DNA of 64,000 nucleotides from Diphasiastrum complanatum (GCA_029204225.1 CM055101.1:58032920-58096919), one strand, 5' to 3'. Positions 10,534 through 21,689 are shown, counted from the first letter of the stretch. Numbers and translations are program-made. The notes: a model not told the origin generated them from the letters alone.

Positions 10534-10984
10534 TGAGATCTTTTAATCAGAAATCAGTTTTGATCTGATTCATTAGTATAAGCTCTAAATGTGATGATAT
10601 AATTACTGTACAGTTTATTTGGTTTACTATATATGGTTGTGATCGGGACGTGAACCATTAGGATATATTGATCGGGCACTGACCCCATAGCAGGCTACTT
10701 GGGTTAGCCAAGTAGCCACACGTAGAAAAAATTAGCCTGTACAGAGTCATTTACATTGCTTTGCTATACTTGGGAGCATGTCCCAAGTTTGTCGGTCGAA
10801 TTTGGCCGTATTGGGCCCGAGGTGGTAGGCCAATTTTAGGACACTTGAATTTTTATGTAGTTTGTGAATATTCTATATGTACAATGTTTCTTTGTAATCT
10901 ATTAACTTTTGATGTGCCATCTATGAGAACTTGTGGCTATGGTGATTGTGTGATGTGATCTGCATACTGCACTAGATTCTATCA
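10534..10984 (+). repeat. LTR of copia-like family B, copy 1
   Basis: It matches 25380-25825 over its whole length, including the landmark GGCTACTTGGGTTAGCCAAGTAGCC, an internal palindrome of TGGCTAACC type. It is followed by TTGGTATCATAGC at 10994-11006, a PBS with one mismatch, then by an identical leader and ATG context. The internal region is then interrupted at 11075 by element E1, so no downstream LTR partner is visible. Confidence 0.7.
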
Positions 10985-11074
10985 GAATTTCAACTTGGTA
11001 TCATAGCGTCAGGGTGATGCAGTTATGCATGATCCAGTGAACCTATGGGATAGTGTCTTTCACCAAAAGAAATA
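10985..11074 (+). other. PBS and leader of LTR family B
   Basis: It contains the PBS-like TTGGTATCATAGC and a leader GTCAGGGTGATGCAG followed by an ATG. The same block follows the second LTR at 25826-25910. E1 begins immediately after, so E1 inserted into this older element. Confidence 0.6.
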
Positions 11075-12099
11075 TGAAGAAACGAAATGTTTCTAGCTAC
11101 AAAGCCTTGCTAGCTTTCAACCCTCAGCCTGACGAAGATGTTCGTGAACACGAAAGTTAGGAGACATAAAACACGAAAAGTTTCACGAACGCAAAAGTCA
11201 AAGAAAATAAAGAAGAACGGTTTGCAAACATGAAAGTCAAAGCAAACAAAGACGAACGGTTCGTGAACACAAAAGATTCACGAACGAGAATCTTTTGTGG
11301 TCCAATATGAATGAAGGCAAATGACCAAAACAAAACCAATGACGGAAACGAAACCTTCTCCTGCCCTCCACGCTCCAAAGAGTACCAGCGAGATCACACA
11401 AGTACCCAGAAGTATAGATATCTGATCTGATGGCATGACGTCAACAGCTACATTTTAGGTCGTGGCTAATCTACCAGTCTTGTAATTCCCTGATTAGTTG
11501 TAGATGCTTAATCACTCTAATCTCAGATTTACATAGAGTGACTATACTTACTGGATGATATTTGACATATAGAAAAACAGAATACACATACAGTGTAATG
11601 TAGTAGTCTGATGCTAGTAAGCAATCAAGATAAAATACAGACAACAAGTCCGCCTGCATGCGAGACGAGTTCTATGATCAGGATCCATAGAGATCCAACT
11701 GTCCGCTAGTAAAGCAAGACAATTGCTCATGAGAGAACCGTGTTTCTCCCACGCCAACGCACTGCGTGGATTTGCATGCAGTGCTTGAAGAAATTAGAGA
11801 AAGATCAATATAGATGATTTTCTTGTTGTGTCTGATCTCGAATGCAAATGTGTCTGCTGTTTATTTGTGTGTCTAAGTTTCCTTGTTCATTTGAATTCCG
11901 CACCTTGGTTAAAACTATGTTGAATGTTGCGTTAATTTTATAACCGTAGATCAGTAATGTCTGACTACACTCTGAAGGACTGTAGGAGTGATTCAGTTGG
12001 CAGTGTCCAGCGATTGCATCTGAACTCTATCCGAGGGCAAGAGAGTCGTGGTTCTTTCACGAATGCTTCGTGACTACAATCCTCCTTTGATTCTCATCA
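11075..12099 (+). repeat. 5' LTR of E1
   Basis: It starts TGAAGAAACG and ends TCATCA, just before the PBS. Its first 557 bp match 16790-17368. The following part (11639-11999) matches 47609-47966 in reverse. It is rich in TTCGTGAACACGAAAG-type words (CGAA/TTCG), several imperfect copies of which lie at 11140-11290 and could act as U3 enhancer repeats. Confidence 0.85.
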
Positions 12100-12100
12100 G

Positions 12101-12112
12101 TGGTATCAAAGC
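12101..12112 (+). promoter_or_regulatory. Primer-binding site of E1
   Basis: TGGTATCAAAGC lies one base after the LTR terminal CA. It differs by one base from the tRNA-iMet PBS. Confidence 0.8.
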
Positions 12113-12186
12113 GCGTTATCCTATCATATTCTGACATAGCCAAGAAGCTAGCAGATACAAGAGGCCAAACATTCAAACAAACAACC

Positions 12187-12563
12187 CATTAGAGGAGTTT
12201 TGAGTTCCAAAAAGACCCTTAAGAAATTCGTGCATGATGCCTTTTTTATTATTAAAATAATATAACACTAATACTTTTGACTTGCCATAACTTTTTAATC
12301 GTAGCTCAAAAGTAGTCATCTAACATATCATTGGAAAGCCCTTGTTGAGCGCTTTCCAATGCACTAAACTTCGCTAAATTCGGACTTACCACTATAAAGT
12401 TATGTCATTTTTAGTATGGAATCAAAATGTGGACTCAAAAAGTTACGCTACGTAGATTTCAAATTTGAGTGTTTTGATTGGTCCATGTGTAAGAAAAATT
12501 TGAGAAAAATAATAAAAAGAATTTTTACAAAGGGTCGGTTTTGGATTTAGACCTCCTCTAATG
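12187..12563 (+). mobile_element. MITE-like element, complete copy
   Basis: It is bounded by perfect 11-bp terminal inverted repeats, CATTAGAGGAG and CTCCTCTAATG. Inside it has the stem TTGGAAAGC...AGCGCTTTCCAA and the words CTTTTGACTTGCCATAAC and GTGGACTCAAAAAGTTACG. About 377 bp, non-coding, inserted in the E1 leader. Relatives lie at 9486, 20046 and 44452. I see no clean target-site duplication, so the superfamily is open. Confidence 0.65.
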
Positions 12564-12692
12564 ATCAACAAGGGAATAGACTCCAAGAAGCAATGCAAGA
12601 CCTGCACAATACTTGATTCTTCAAGATCTAACTTTCTAGCTTGGAAAGGTAAGACATCACAAATATTCAAGGGCGAAGGACTATTCCCCTAG

Positions 12693-13064
12693 GTGGATGG
12701 CACAGAAGAAATGCCTACGACAACAGGTAAGGAGCTACATGAATGGAGAGAGAAGAACAACAAGGCAGTAGCCTTGCTATCATCTTGCATCGAAGATAGT
12801 CTCACACTTGACCTGGCTACACTCTCCAAAGCTAGGGAGATGTGGGATGCATTGCTCGCAAGATTTCAAACAAAAGGAAGAAGTCAAATCATGATGTTGG
12901 AAGATCAGCTAACGAATTTGCAGTGGGATGGAAAAGACCTCACTTCTTTCGTAAGAAAGATGAAGGATCTGTTTCTGTCACTACATAACTCTAGAGCAGA
13001 GAATGTTGTGTCAACTAAGAAGCACCTCACGTACCTGTTGAGAGCCTTACCTAGATCATTCTAG
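12693..13064 (+). pseudogene. E1 gag (UBN2-type) N-terminal part
   Basis: A 123-codon frame matches plant copia gag: ALLSSCIEDS, AREMWDALLARF and a KKHLTYLLRALP end, the usual helical capsid region. A TAG follows LPRSF where family members continue, so the polyprotein is interrupted. The zinc knuckle appears at 13326 in another frame. The upstream start is uncertain because the MITE lies in the leader. Confidence 0.8.
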
Positions 13065-13740
13065 ATGACAAGAACCCTGCTCGCGAAAGATCCCACCATG
13101 AACCTCGAAAAGGCAATTGTCAAGATTCGAGGCCAGAGAACATCTTGATCACAAAGATGGTTCTAACCAGGCCCTCTATGACAACAAAGAAAAATCCAAG
13201 AAGCAGTTTAAGCCTAAGAGAGAGTCGAATCAGAGATAGGATTGTGACCAGCAAGCAGAGGGGACCAACAAGAGCAACTGGAAGAGCAAAGGTAGGTCAA
13301 AACAACAAGTGCAAACAATAAGACTTGCATGAGATGCAGAAGAAATGGACATGTTGTAGATACATGCTGGCGCAAACCCAAGATTGAGTGTATCCATTTC
13401 CATAAGAAGGGTCACGCAGCCATGGATTGTCGCCTGAACCCGAGAAACAAGTCATCACAGAACAGACAGGAGAACAACAATAGTTCATCCTATGTTGAGG
13501 AGCTCGAGAGCTCAAAAATAGGCAAAGAAAGAATGAACAAAAATTGTTCGACCGCCTATATCTGTGAAGATGTGTGTGCAACATCAACATTTGACACACA
13601 TGAGGTGATTCTCTACTCAGGAGCCACCTCACACTTCATGACATCAAGATGAATAATGTCTGATTTCAGAAGTGCATATCCCTCAAGTTTCATAGTTCTT
13701 GGAGATGGATCTAGACATCAAGTGAACGGTATTGGTTGAC
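13065..13740 (+). pseudogene. E1 gag zinc knuckle and protease
   Basis: At 13326-13367 there is a CX2CX4HX4C knuckle (CMRCRRNGHVVDTC). A second knuckle-like module follows (CIHFHKKGHAAMDC) with Phe for the second Cys. The copia protease then appears as ILYSGATSHF near 13611-13640. The catalytic Asp of the D-S-G-A motif is Tyr here, while the related E2 copy keeps Asp. Stops at about 13650 and 13738 interrupt the frame. Confidence 0.8.
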
Positions 13741-13768
13741 TATGGCTCAACACCAACGGTAGAGATAT

Positions 13769-14506
13769 ATGACTCAAAGATGTCATGTTTGTGCCTACTT
13801 GCTCTCTGTAAAAGACTTGCTCTCTGTAGCAAGAATAGCAGATGTAGGGACGCGTGTGACATTTTTTGACGAAGCATGCAATTTGATTGATGCCAGTACC
13901 AGTATTTTGATCGCTCAAGGTAGAAGGAAAGGAGATCTATATCATCTGAAGGTACGCCTACCTACAGATCAGGTGCATCAGACTCATGATGACCAGCCAG
14001 ACACTCTATGGCATAGGAGACTCTGCCACATGAACTCAATGGCACTTTACCAAGAAAGCCATCATGGAGCAATAACAGGGGTCAACATCTCGAATGCAAC
14101 CAGTTCAACCACCTGTGATGCATGTTTGAAGGGCAAGATGTCATGCACACCATTCATCAGAGACTCCTACAAAATGACTAAGATTCTGGAGCTAGTGCAT
14201 TCTGACATCTGAGGACCATTCGACGTGATCTCAATAGGAGGTTCAAAATATTATATAACCTTCATTGATAATTATAGCAAATTTGTCAGAGTGTATTTTA
14301 TTTCGAATAAATCTGAAGCACTTTATAAATTCACAGAATATGTAAATTGGGCTGAGAGATGTACAGGCAGCAAAGTGAAGCAGATTAGAATAGATCGAGG
14401 TGGCGAATACATCTCGAATTGCTTCACTAACTTCTACAATGATCGTGGCATCATTCACAGAAGAACTGCAGCCTACACACCGCAGCACAATGGTGTTGTT
14501 GAATGA
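13769..14506 (+). pseudogene. E1 GAG-pre-integrase and integrase core
   Basis: Frames 13769-14212 and 14225-14506 carry the pre-integrase zinc module (LWHRRLCHMNS, then CDACLKGKMSC) and the integrase core FIDNYSKFVRVYF, IDRGGEYIS and HNGVVE, covering the D, D and E positions. One TGA separates the two frames and another follows the catalytic Glu. The breakpoint region shared with E2 and E3 corresponds to about 14260-14266 of this element. Confidence 0.85.
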
Positions 14507-14521
14507 AAGAACAGGACCCTG

Positions 14522-15697
14522 ATGGAAGCGGCCAGATGCATGATGGCCTACTCAAAAGCTCCAAGGGCACTGTGGGCTGAAGCAGTAGCTACAATCGCAT
14601 ATATCCAAAATAGAACAGGCAAGTCTGGTGTCCCTCACACGACACCACATGAGCTATGGTGGGGTAGAAAGCCCAGTCTGTCTCACGTCAAAATCTTTGG
14701 CTGTGTAGCTTATGCACATATTCCTGATAAGCTTCGAAAGAAGCTTGATGAAAAAGCCGAGCAGGAATTTTTGGTAGGATATGACAACAATTCATCATAT
14801 TACAGAGTCTACATGCCAGACACAAACACTATGAAAATAGTGAGAGATGTCAGATTCAATGAGAGCAAAACAATGGCCAATGACGATCCTGTCATCTACG
14901 AAGTTCTGGAGAGACAATACTATGACCTGCCGCCAATGACAAAGAGAGTAGAGGACGAAAATGAAAACGAAGATTTTTGAGTCGTCTCCCATTCGAGTGA
15001 CGAATCTGACGAAGAAAGATTCGAGAGGCAACCTGTCACCGTAGTTCATGTAAACCAAGATGGTTTCGGACCGAGCAGAGCAGACAAAGGCAAAGACATA
15101 GCTGTCCAAGGAGGACCTCCCAAAAAGTTGACAAGAGCATGAAGAGAGCCAACAAGATATGTGCCAGGAAGCTCAGCTTCCACATCAGAAGAGTTATGTG
15201 GATTCAGTGGCGAACCACTGACTTTCGAGAAAGCACTTGAAAGTCCAGAAAAGGACAAATGGATCCAAGCCATGAACGAAGAGATGGAGTCCATGAGGAA
15301 GCACAAGGTATGGAAGTTGGAGCCAATACCACATAAGCACAAGATTGTCAAATGCAAATGGGTTTTCAAGCTCAAATACGGACCAGATGGGAACATCATG
15401 AAATACAAGGCAAGATTGGTAGCGAAAGGTTTCTCTCAGAGATATGGTATTGACTACTCTAAAACCTTCTCTCCTGTCGTCAAACATTCGTCCCTGTGTT
15501 TGTTATTTGCATATGCAACAGCTTATGACCTCAGGATCCACATTGTGGATGAGAAGACAGCCTTCTTGCATGGCGAATCAGACGAAGAGGTCTACATGGA
15601 TCAACCCCCAGGATACGTCTCGAATTCACTTCCTGACTATGCATGCAGAATGCATAGAAGCATCTACGGTCTGAAACAATCAGCCCGACAATGGTAG
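14522..15697 (+). pseudogene. E1 integrase C-terminus and reverse transcriptase N-terminal half
   Basis: 14522-14980 is the integrase C-terminal region, with the copia hallmark VKIFGCVAYAHIP and a Lys/Glu-rich linker. 15161-15697 is the first half of copia RT: KWVFKLKYGPDG, ARLVAKGFSQRYG, FSPVVKHSS, an IVDEKTAFLHG catalytic-Asp region and SIYGLKQSARQW. Stops at 14980 and 15697 break the frame, and the linker frame between about 14980 and 15160 has also decayed. Confidence 0.85.
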
Positions 15698-15742
15698 AAG
15701 AAGAAAGATCAAGCACTGAAATCATTAGGATTCAAGCCTCTG

Positions 15743-16765
15743 TTGGATGATTCTAATGTATATGTCAGAGTTACAGATGGGCAAATCATCATAGTGGTTG
15801 TATATGTGGACAATACTCTGATACTTTGTAGGAGTGAGCAGCTAATTGCTGAAGTAAAGGCAGACATTTCGAAACATTTCGAAATAGTGGATCTGGGAGA
15901 AGCCAGGTGTTACCTAGGCTTACAAATTGAAAGGGACTACGAGGGAGGTAAGTTATACCTTCACCAGTCCAGATACACCCAGAAGATCCTAGAGGACTTT
16001 GAGATGCTGAACTGCAAAGGAGCGAAGACTCCAATGCTCGTAGGGACGGTGCTGACGAATGATGACTATCCAAAGACTGAGGAAGAACGAGAACGAATGA
16101 AGCTCACACCTTACATGAAGCTGATAGGATCACTGATGTACCTTGTAGACAACACACACCCTAATATTGCTTATGCAGTATTCAGGATGAGCCCATTATG
16201 CACGAATCCAGGCTCGACACATTGGAAGATTGCGAAACAAATTTCGCAATATCTTCAATTAACGAGAGACTATGGCTTGTGTTATTGTTGTCGTGCATGT
16301 TTCAGGATACTTTCGTACAGCGATGCTAGCTAGGCATCTCTCAAGAATGACTGTAAAAGCGTATCATGAGGATGCGCCATCGCATCAGGAGCAGCAATTC
16401 TCTAGGTCAGCAAAAAACAGATCGTTGTAGCCTAGTCATCTTGCAAAGCAGAATATGTTGCAACAGCAAAGATGGCCAATGAAATAATCTGGCTAAGGCA
16501 TTTTTTGGACGAATTGGACGAAACAAGTAACAAGCCCCTGGTCTTGTAGATGGACAACACCTCTGCAATACACCTGACGAAAGATCTCGTGTTCCATTCC
16601 AGAACGAAGCAGATTGCGATCAAGTACCACTTGATCAGGGATCTAATTGAGAAGAAGATGTTGCAGACCACTTTCATCGGAACGAAAGACATGTTGCTGA
16701 CATCTTCACTAAAGCCCTGGACAAAGGACTCTTTGAGAGACAAAGGAGTAGTCTCGGAATTGTAA
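15743..16765 (+). pseudogene. E1 reverse transcriptase C-terminal half and RNase H
   Basis: 15743-16333 continues RT but has YVDN at 15803-15814 where copia RT needs YVDD, so the second catalytic Asp is lost. GEARCYLGLQIERD and LIGSLMYLVDNTHPNIAYAV follow. RNase H continues in broken frames to about 16765 (VFHSRTKQIAIKYHLIRD near 16590). The purine tract GAGAGGAAAC precedes the 3' LTR at 16790. E1 cannot encode an active polymerase. Confidence 0.85.
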
Positions 16766-16789
16766 AGCTATCATGCTTTGAGAGGAAAC

Positions 16790-17368
16790 TGAAGAAACAA
16801 AATATTTCTAGCTCCAAAGCCTTGCTAGCTTTCAACCTTGAACCTGACGAAGATGTTCGTGAACACGAAAGTTAGGAGACACAAAACACGAAAAGTTTTG
16901 CGAACGCAAAAGTCAAAGAAAATGAAGACGAACAATTCACGAACATAAAAGTCAAAGCAGACGAAGACGAACGGTTCGCGAACACAAAAGATTCACGAAC
17001 AAGAATCTTTTGTGGTCTTGCACGAGAATCTTTTGTGGTCCAGTACGAGAGAAGACAAACGACCAAACTAAACCAACGATGGAAACGAAACCTTCTCTTG
17101 CCCTCCACGCTCCAAAGAGTACCAGCGAGATCATGCAAGTACCCAGGAGTACAGATATCTGATCTGATGGCATGACATCAGCAGATACATTTTAAATCGT
17201 GGCTAATCTGCCACTCTTGTAATTCCCTGATTAGTTGTAGATGCTCAATCACTCTAATCGTAGATTTACATAGAGTGACTATACTTACTGGATGATATTT
17301 GACATATAGAAAAACAGAACACACATACAGTGTAATGTAGTGGTCTGATGCTAGTAAGCAATCAAGAT
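16790..17368 (+). repeat. E1 3' LTR, left part only
   Basis: It matches 11075-11631 and stops within GCAATCAAGAT, where it meets minus-strand integrase sequence. It differs from the 5' LTR at a number of sites, so E1 is older than the element at the left end. The purine tract just upstream supports the LTR start. Confidence 0.9.
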
Positions 17369-17372
17369 GAGG
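17364..17372. other. Left breakpoint of the inferred 30.6-kb inversion
   Basis: The E1 LTR (up to 11631 equivalent) is joined here to integrase sequence equivalent to about 14260, reading leftward. The reciprocal junction is at about 47966. A few shared bases (ATGA-like) are present at the join. Confidence 0.8.
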
Positions 17373-17559
17373 TTATATAATACTTTGAACCTCCTACTAA
17401 GATCACGTTGAATGGTCCATAGATGCTAGAGTGCACTAGCTCCAGAATTTTTGTCGTTCTGTAGGAGTCTTTAATGAATGGTGTGCGTGAAATCTTGCCT
17501 TTCAAACATGCATCATTGGTGATTGAATTGGTTGCATTTGAGACGCTGACCCCTGTTAT

Positions 17560-18945
17560 CGCTCCATGATGGCTTGCCTGCTAAAGTGCCATTGAGTTCA
17601 TAAGGCAGAGTCTTCTGTGCCACAGAGTGTCTAGCGAGTCGTCATGAGTGGTAGACGTACCTTCAGATGATATAGGCTCCCTTTCCCTCTGCCTTGAGCG
17701 ATCAAAGTACTGGTACTAACATCAATCACATTGCATGCTTCATCAGAAAACGTCACACGCATCCCTGCATCTGCTATTCTTGTTACAGAGAGCAAGTCTT
17801 GTTGCAAAGTAGGCACGAACAGAACATCTTTGAGTCATCTGTCTCTGCCATTGGTGTTGAGCCATAGTGAACCAATACCGTTCACTTGATGTCTAGATCC
17901 ATCTCCAAGAACTATGAATCTTGAGTAATCTGCACTTCTGAAATCAGACATTATCTGTCTTGATGTCACGAAGTGTGAGGTGGCTCCTGAATCTAGGATC
18001 ACCTCATGTGTGTCAGATGTTGATGCTGCACACACATCTTCACAAATATAGGCGGTCGAACAATTTCTGTTCGTTCTTTCTTCGCCCATTTTTGAGCTCT
18101 CGGTCTCCTTGACATAGGATGAACTATTGTTGTTCTCCTGTCTATTCTGTGTTGATTTGTTTCTCAGGTTTTGGCGGCAATCTATGATTGCGTGACCCTT
18201 ATTATGGAAATGGACACTCAATCTTGGGATCGAGCTAGCAGGTATCTATTGTATGCCCGTCTCTTCTGCATCTCACACAAGTCTTCTTGTCTACACCTTG
18301 TTGTTTTGACCTCTCTTTGGTCTTCTAGTTGCCTTTGCTTGTTCCCTCTACTTGCTGGTCACGATCCTGCCTCTGATTTTACTCCCTCTTAGGCTTAAAT
18401 TGCTTCTTTGATTTTTCTTTGTTGGCGTAGAGGGCCTGGTCAGATCCATCTTTGTGATCAAGATGTCCTCTGGCCTCGACTTCCTCTCGAATCTCGACAA
18501 TCGCCTTTTCGAGGTTCATGGCGGGATCTTTCGCGAGCAGGGTTCTTGTCATCTGGAATCATCTTATTAAGGCTCTCAACAGGTACGTGAGCTACCTCTC
18601 AGTTGACACAACGTTCTCTGCTCCAGAGTTATGTAGTGACAAAAATAGATCCTTCATCTTTCTTTCGAAATAAGTGAGGTCTTTCTCATCCCACTGCAAA
18701 TTCGTCAACTAATCTTCCAGCATCATGATTTGACTTCTTGATTTCGTCTGAAGTCTGGTGAGCAATGCATCCCACATCTCCTTAGCTTTGGAGAGTGTAG
18801 CCAGGTCAAGTGTGTGACTATCTTCGATGGAAGATGATAGCAAGGCTACTACTTTGTCGTTTTTCCGGATGGAGTTCAGATGCGATTGATGTAGGACACT
18901 GCCAGTTGAATCACTCCTACAATCCTCCAGAGTGTAGTCAGGCAC
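17560..18945 (-). pseudogene. E2 gag, protease and pre-integrase
   Basis: Open pieces are 18945-18709 (gag: ALLSSSIEDS, KEMWDALLTRLQ), 18221-17835 (second knuckle remains, then VILDSGATSHFVTSR) and 17816-17631 (pre-integrase start, DLLSVTRIADAG). The first knuckle CVRCRRDGHTIDTC lies near 18275-18235. The protease catalytic Asp is intact, unlike in E1. Frameshifts and stops between the pieces show it is dead. Confidence 0.8.
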
Positions 18946-19820
18946 TATTGATCTATGTTTATAAAATTAATGCAGCATTCAACATAGTTTCAACCAAGGT
19001 GCAAAATTAAAACAAACAAGAAAACTCAGACATACGAGTAGCAGCAGACGCATTTGCATTCGAGATCAGACACAACAAGAGAAATTATCTATATTGATCT
19101 TTCTTTTTCAAGCACTGCATGCAAATCCACGCAGTGCGTTGGCGTGGGAGAAACACGGTTCTCTCATGAGTAATCATCTCGCTTTACTAGCGGACAATCA
19201 CATAGCTCATCTCGTACGCAGGCGGACTTGTTGTCTGTATTTCCTCTTGATTGCTTACTAGCATCAGACTACTATGTTACACTATATGTGTGCTTTCTGC
19301 TGATCTATATGTCAAGTATCATCCAGTAAGTATAGTCGCTCTATGTAAATCTGAGATTAGAGTGATTAAACATCTACAACTAATCAAAGAATTACAAGAG
19401 TGGCAGATTAGCCACGACCTAAAATGTATCTATTGATGTCATACCATCAGATCAGATATCTGTACTTATGGGTACTTGCATGATCTTGCTGGTACTCTTT
19501 GGAGCATGGAGGGTAGGAGAAGGTTTTGTTTCCGTCATTGGTTTCATTTCATTTGCCTTCTCTCATACTAGACCGCAAAAGATTCTCGTGTCAGATCGCA
19601 AAAAATTCTCGTTCGTGAATCTTTCATGTTCGCAAACCATTTGTCTTCGTTTGCTTTGACTTTCGTGTTCGTAAATCGTTCGTCTTCATCTCCTTTGACT
19701 TTCGTGTTCGCAAAACTCTTCGTGCTTCATGTCTCTTGACTTTCGTGTTCGCGAACATCTTCATCAGGTTGAGGGTTGATAGCTAGCAAGGCTTTGTAGT
19801 TAGAAACATTTCATTTCTTT
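18880..19820 (-). repeat. E2 5' LTR
   Basis: This is the reverse complement of the E1 LTR family, including TTCGTGTTCGCGAACATC-type repeats and CACTGCATGCAAATCCACGCAGTG. It lacks the block GTTGGATCTCTATGGATCC present in the E1 5' LTR and in the fragment at 47609-47966. Its outer end near 19820 has lost the clear terminal TG/CA. Confidence 0.75.
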
Positions 19821-20045
19821 CCTTTGTGTAGCTTTTTCATTTGTTCCATTAGCAGCTCGGTTGATAGGTTGGTTGTGTTGGATGATGATGCTACTAAAGG
19901 AGTTGGAGTGTGGGTGGTTGGATATAATTCGTCGTCTGAACCCTCGTCTTTCTGGCTAAATGCATGGTTTGGTGGTACAACATGTACTTTCAAAAGCACT
20001 ACCTTTTTTGGGTAGAAATGCACTTTTTTATTATTACACACTATT
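19821..20045 (-). other. Small unassigned open frame
   Basis: A 76-codon minus frame (20041-19811) is Ser/Thr-rich in the middle (TTHTPTPLVASSSNTT). It might be a gag tail because a gypsy gag lies just to the right on the same strand, but no motif proves this. Confidence 0.3.
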
Positions 20046-20430
20046 TTAAAATAATACCTTTGACTTGCAATAGATTTTTAACTGTGCAACAAAAGTATCT
20101 CACGTAACATATCATTGGAAAGCGCTCGTCAAGCGCTTTCCAATGCACTAAACTCTGCTAAAATTGGATGTACCATTAAAAAGCTATGTCATTTTTAATG
20201 TGGACTCAAAAAATTGTGAGTATTAAAATCCCCATACTTTTGACTTGCCATATTGTTTAATCGTAACTCAAAAGTATGTCATATAACACATCATTGGAAA
20301 GCGCTCGTCATCAAGCGCTTTCTAACGTACCAAACTCTACTGAAATTGGAATTACCACTAGAAAGTTATGTCATTTTTTATGTGGACTCAAAACAATTAT
20401 GAGTAATAAAATTTCCAAAATTTGAAATGT
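20046..20430. repeat. Two tandem copies of the MITE-like core
   Basis: Two units, about 20046-20220 and 20225-20400, each contain the ACTTTTGACTTGC... word, the hairpin ATTGGAAAGCGCT...AGCGCTTTC and GTGGACTCAAAA. The terminal ATTAGAGGAG ends are missing. The block sits between 19-bp inverted repeats at 19962-19980 and 20467-20485. Confidence 0.7.
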
Positions 20431-20468
20431 ATTACCAAAAGGTACAATGAAAAATGGGTTCTTTTTTT

Positions 20469-21190
20469 GTACCACCAAACCATGCTTTTAGCCTCCTCCC
20501 TGATGGCATCTTCCATTGCCTCTTGTAAAGTTGTGTACTGCTCTTGTTGTTTAAGTTCTCTTCTGATACTACGTGGCAATCCCATGAGGAACCACATAAT
20601 AACTGCATGATCGGGAGTTAGGGCTGCATTGCACTCGGATCTTAGATGTTTGACCCGTTCGATATAGTCCCTGACCCTTTCTCTTTTTCTCATCTTAACT
20701 TTGCTCAGCAGGAGAAACAGATCTTCCAAGAACTTTTTAGATTTAAAGCACGTGATGAGAGGCACTTTAACCGCTTTCCAAGTGGTTTTCTCTTCTTCCA
20801 ATAGGTTGAATTATCAATCTTGTGCAACTGCCACCAGAGACATCATAAACAACATCAATTTCTCTGCTGATGTCCGCTCGCCGTAGATTTTGTAGGCTTG
20901 CTCGTAGACCTGGAGGAATTTGATAGGATCTGACAATGCATCATATTTAGGTATTTCCATTCATGGTGCCCTCCGGACTGCTTGCAATGGTGCGACAAGT
21001 ACAGGTTGACCCATTGGATCCATTGGTGCTAGTTCTGGCTCTGCCTCGATATACGCAAGCTACTACTCTAGGAAGATTTGGTGCTTGATTTACTGCTCTT
21101 CTCGCAATTGATCATCCGAAATTCAGATTCATTTGGTGGTAGGGTCCAAGGACGTTGGATCTTGTTGGTACAGTGGAATGCAATCTGGAT
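20469..21190 (-). pseudogene. Ty3/gypsy gag
   Basis: Read leftward, 21190-20801 holds decayed gag N-terminal sequence (MDPMGQPVLVAPLQA, KYDALSDPIKFLQVYEQAYK, ERTSAEKLMLFMMSLVAVAQD). The frame 20801-20469 gives TWKAVKVPL, KRERVRDYIERVKHLRSEC and FLMGLPRSIRRELKQQ, ending in REEAKSMVWWY. This is a retrotransposon capsid. One stop separates the parts, and the sequence after WWY is the repeat block at 20046-20430. No protease follows. Confidence 0.75.
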
Positions 21191-21660
21191 CTTAGGGAAT
21201 CATATTACTTTTAATAGGCCGATAGTGTGATTTTAGGCCTCCTACGATGGTTTTTTATTGATAACATTTTGATCCTTGTTTCGATTGGCCAAAAATTTTC
21301 ACAATAGCTGGATCTGGTGTAGATCTAGCTACTGATCTGATCTAATAAGATTACTCGTGCGAGGGCTCGTTGTGAGAAGGTTTTTTTACTGATTTTTAGT
21401 CAAAAAACTTGATTTTTCAAAAATTACTAGGAAATAACTCTCGCAGGGTTTACAAGAGCTATATTTGGTATGGATCTAGCTCTAAAAATCTCTACGAAGG
21501 TTAACTCTCACAAGAAATAAAAATTTCACTGTCTACGAGGGTCCAAGAACACTTTTTTGAACTGATCTTCACCAATAGTTTGTCCTAACTCTCGCAGACT
21601 TCATCACTGATGTAAAGGGTCTGTGAGAGTTACTTCTGCGAGGATTTTGCCGAGCAATGA
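21191..21660. other. Non-coding stretch, possible gypsy leader or LTR remnant
   Basis: There is no ORF. It contains several imperfect copies of CTCTCGCAG/CTCTCACAAG/TCTGTGAGAGTT and GATCTAGCT words between 21300 and 21650, including CTCTCGCAGACTTCATC with a nearby reverse version. It lies between gag (minus) and RNase H (plus), so it may be a leader or LTR remnant, but ends are not visible. Confidence 0.4.
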
Positions 21661-21689
21661 TGAATTTTGGCTCCTACTATGTCAGAATC

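Larger units (their letters stand above)
11075..17368 (+). mobile_element. Ty1/copia retrotransposon E1, 3' LTR cut
   Basis: It runs 5' LTR 11075-12099, PBS 12101-12112, gag, protease, integrase, RT, RNase H, purine tract and partial 3' LTR 16790-17368. PR-IN-RT-RH order is copia. Several stops and frameshifts, a lost protease Asp and a changed RT catalytic motif show it is defective. A MITE sits between PBS and gag. The 3' LTR stops at 17368; its missing right part appears reversed at 47609-47966. Confidence 0.9.
17369..19820 (-). mobile_element. Ty1/copia element E2, 5' half
   Basis: It is read on the minus strand from the right: LTR (about 19820-18880), shortened gag (18945-18700), zinc knuckles and protease (18290-17835), pre-integrase (17816-17560) and the start of integrase, ending at 17369. 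It is the same family as E1. The PBS and gag N-terminus are missing: the LTR runs directly into gag near 18880. The 3' half is absent here and fits the fragment at 47967-50403. Confidence 0.85.

Noticed and set aside
17364-17372. Simple nested insertion of E2 into the E1 3' LTR
   Set aside because: An insertion would leave the rest of the LTR next to E2 with a target duplication. Instead the remaining LTR part is 30 kb away, reversed and joined to the complementary part of integrase.
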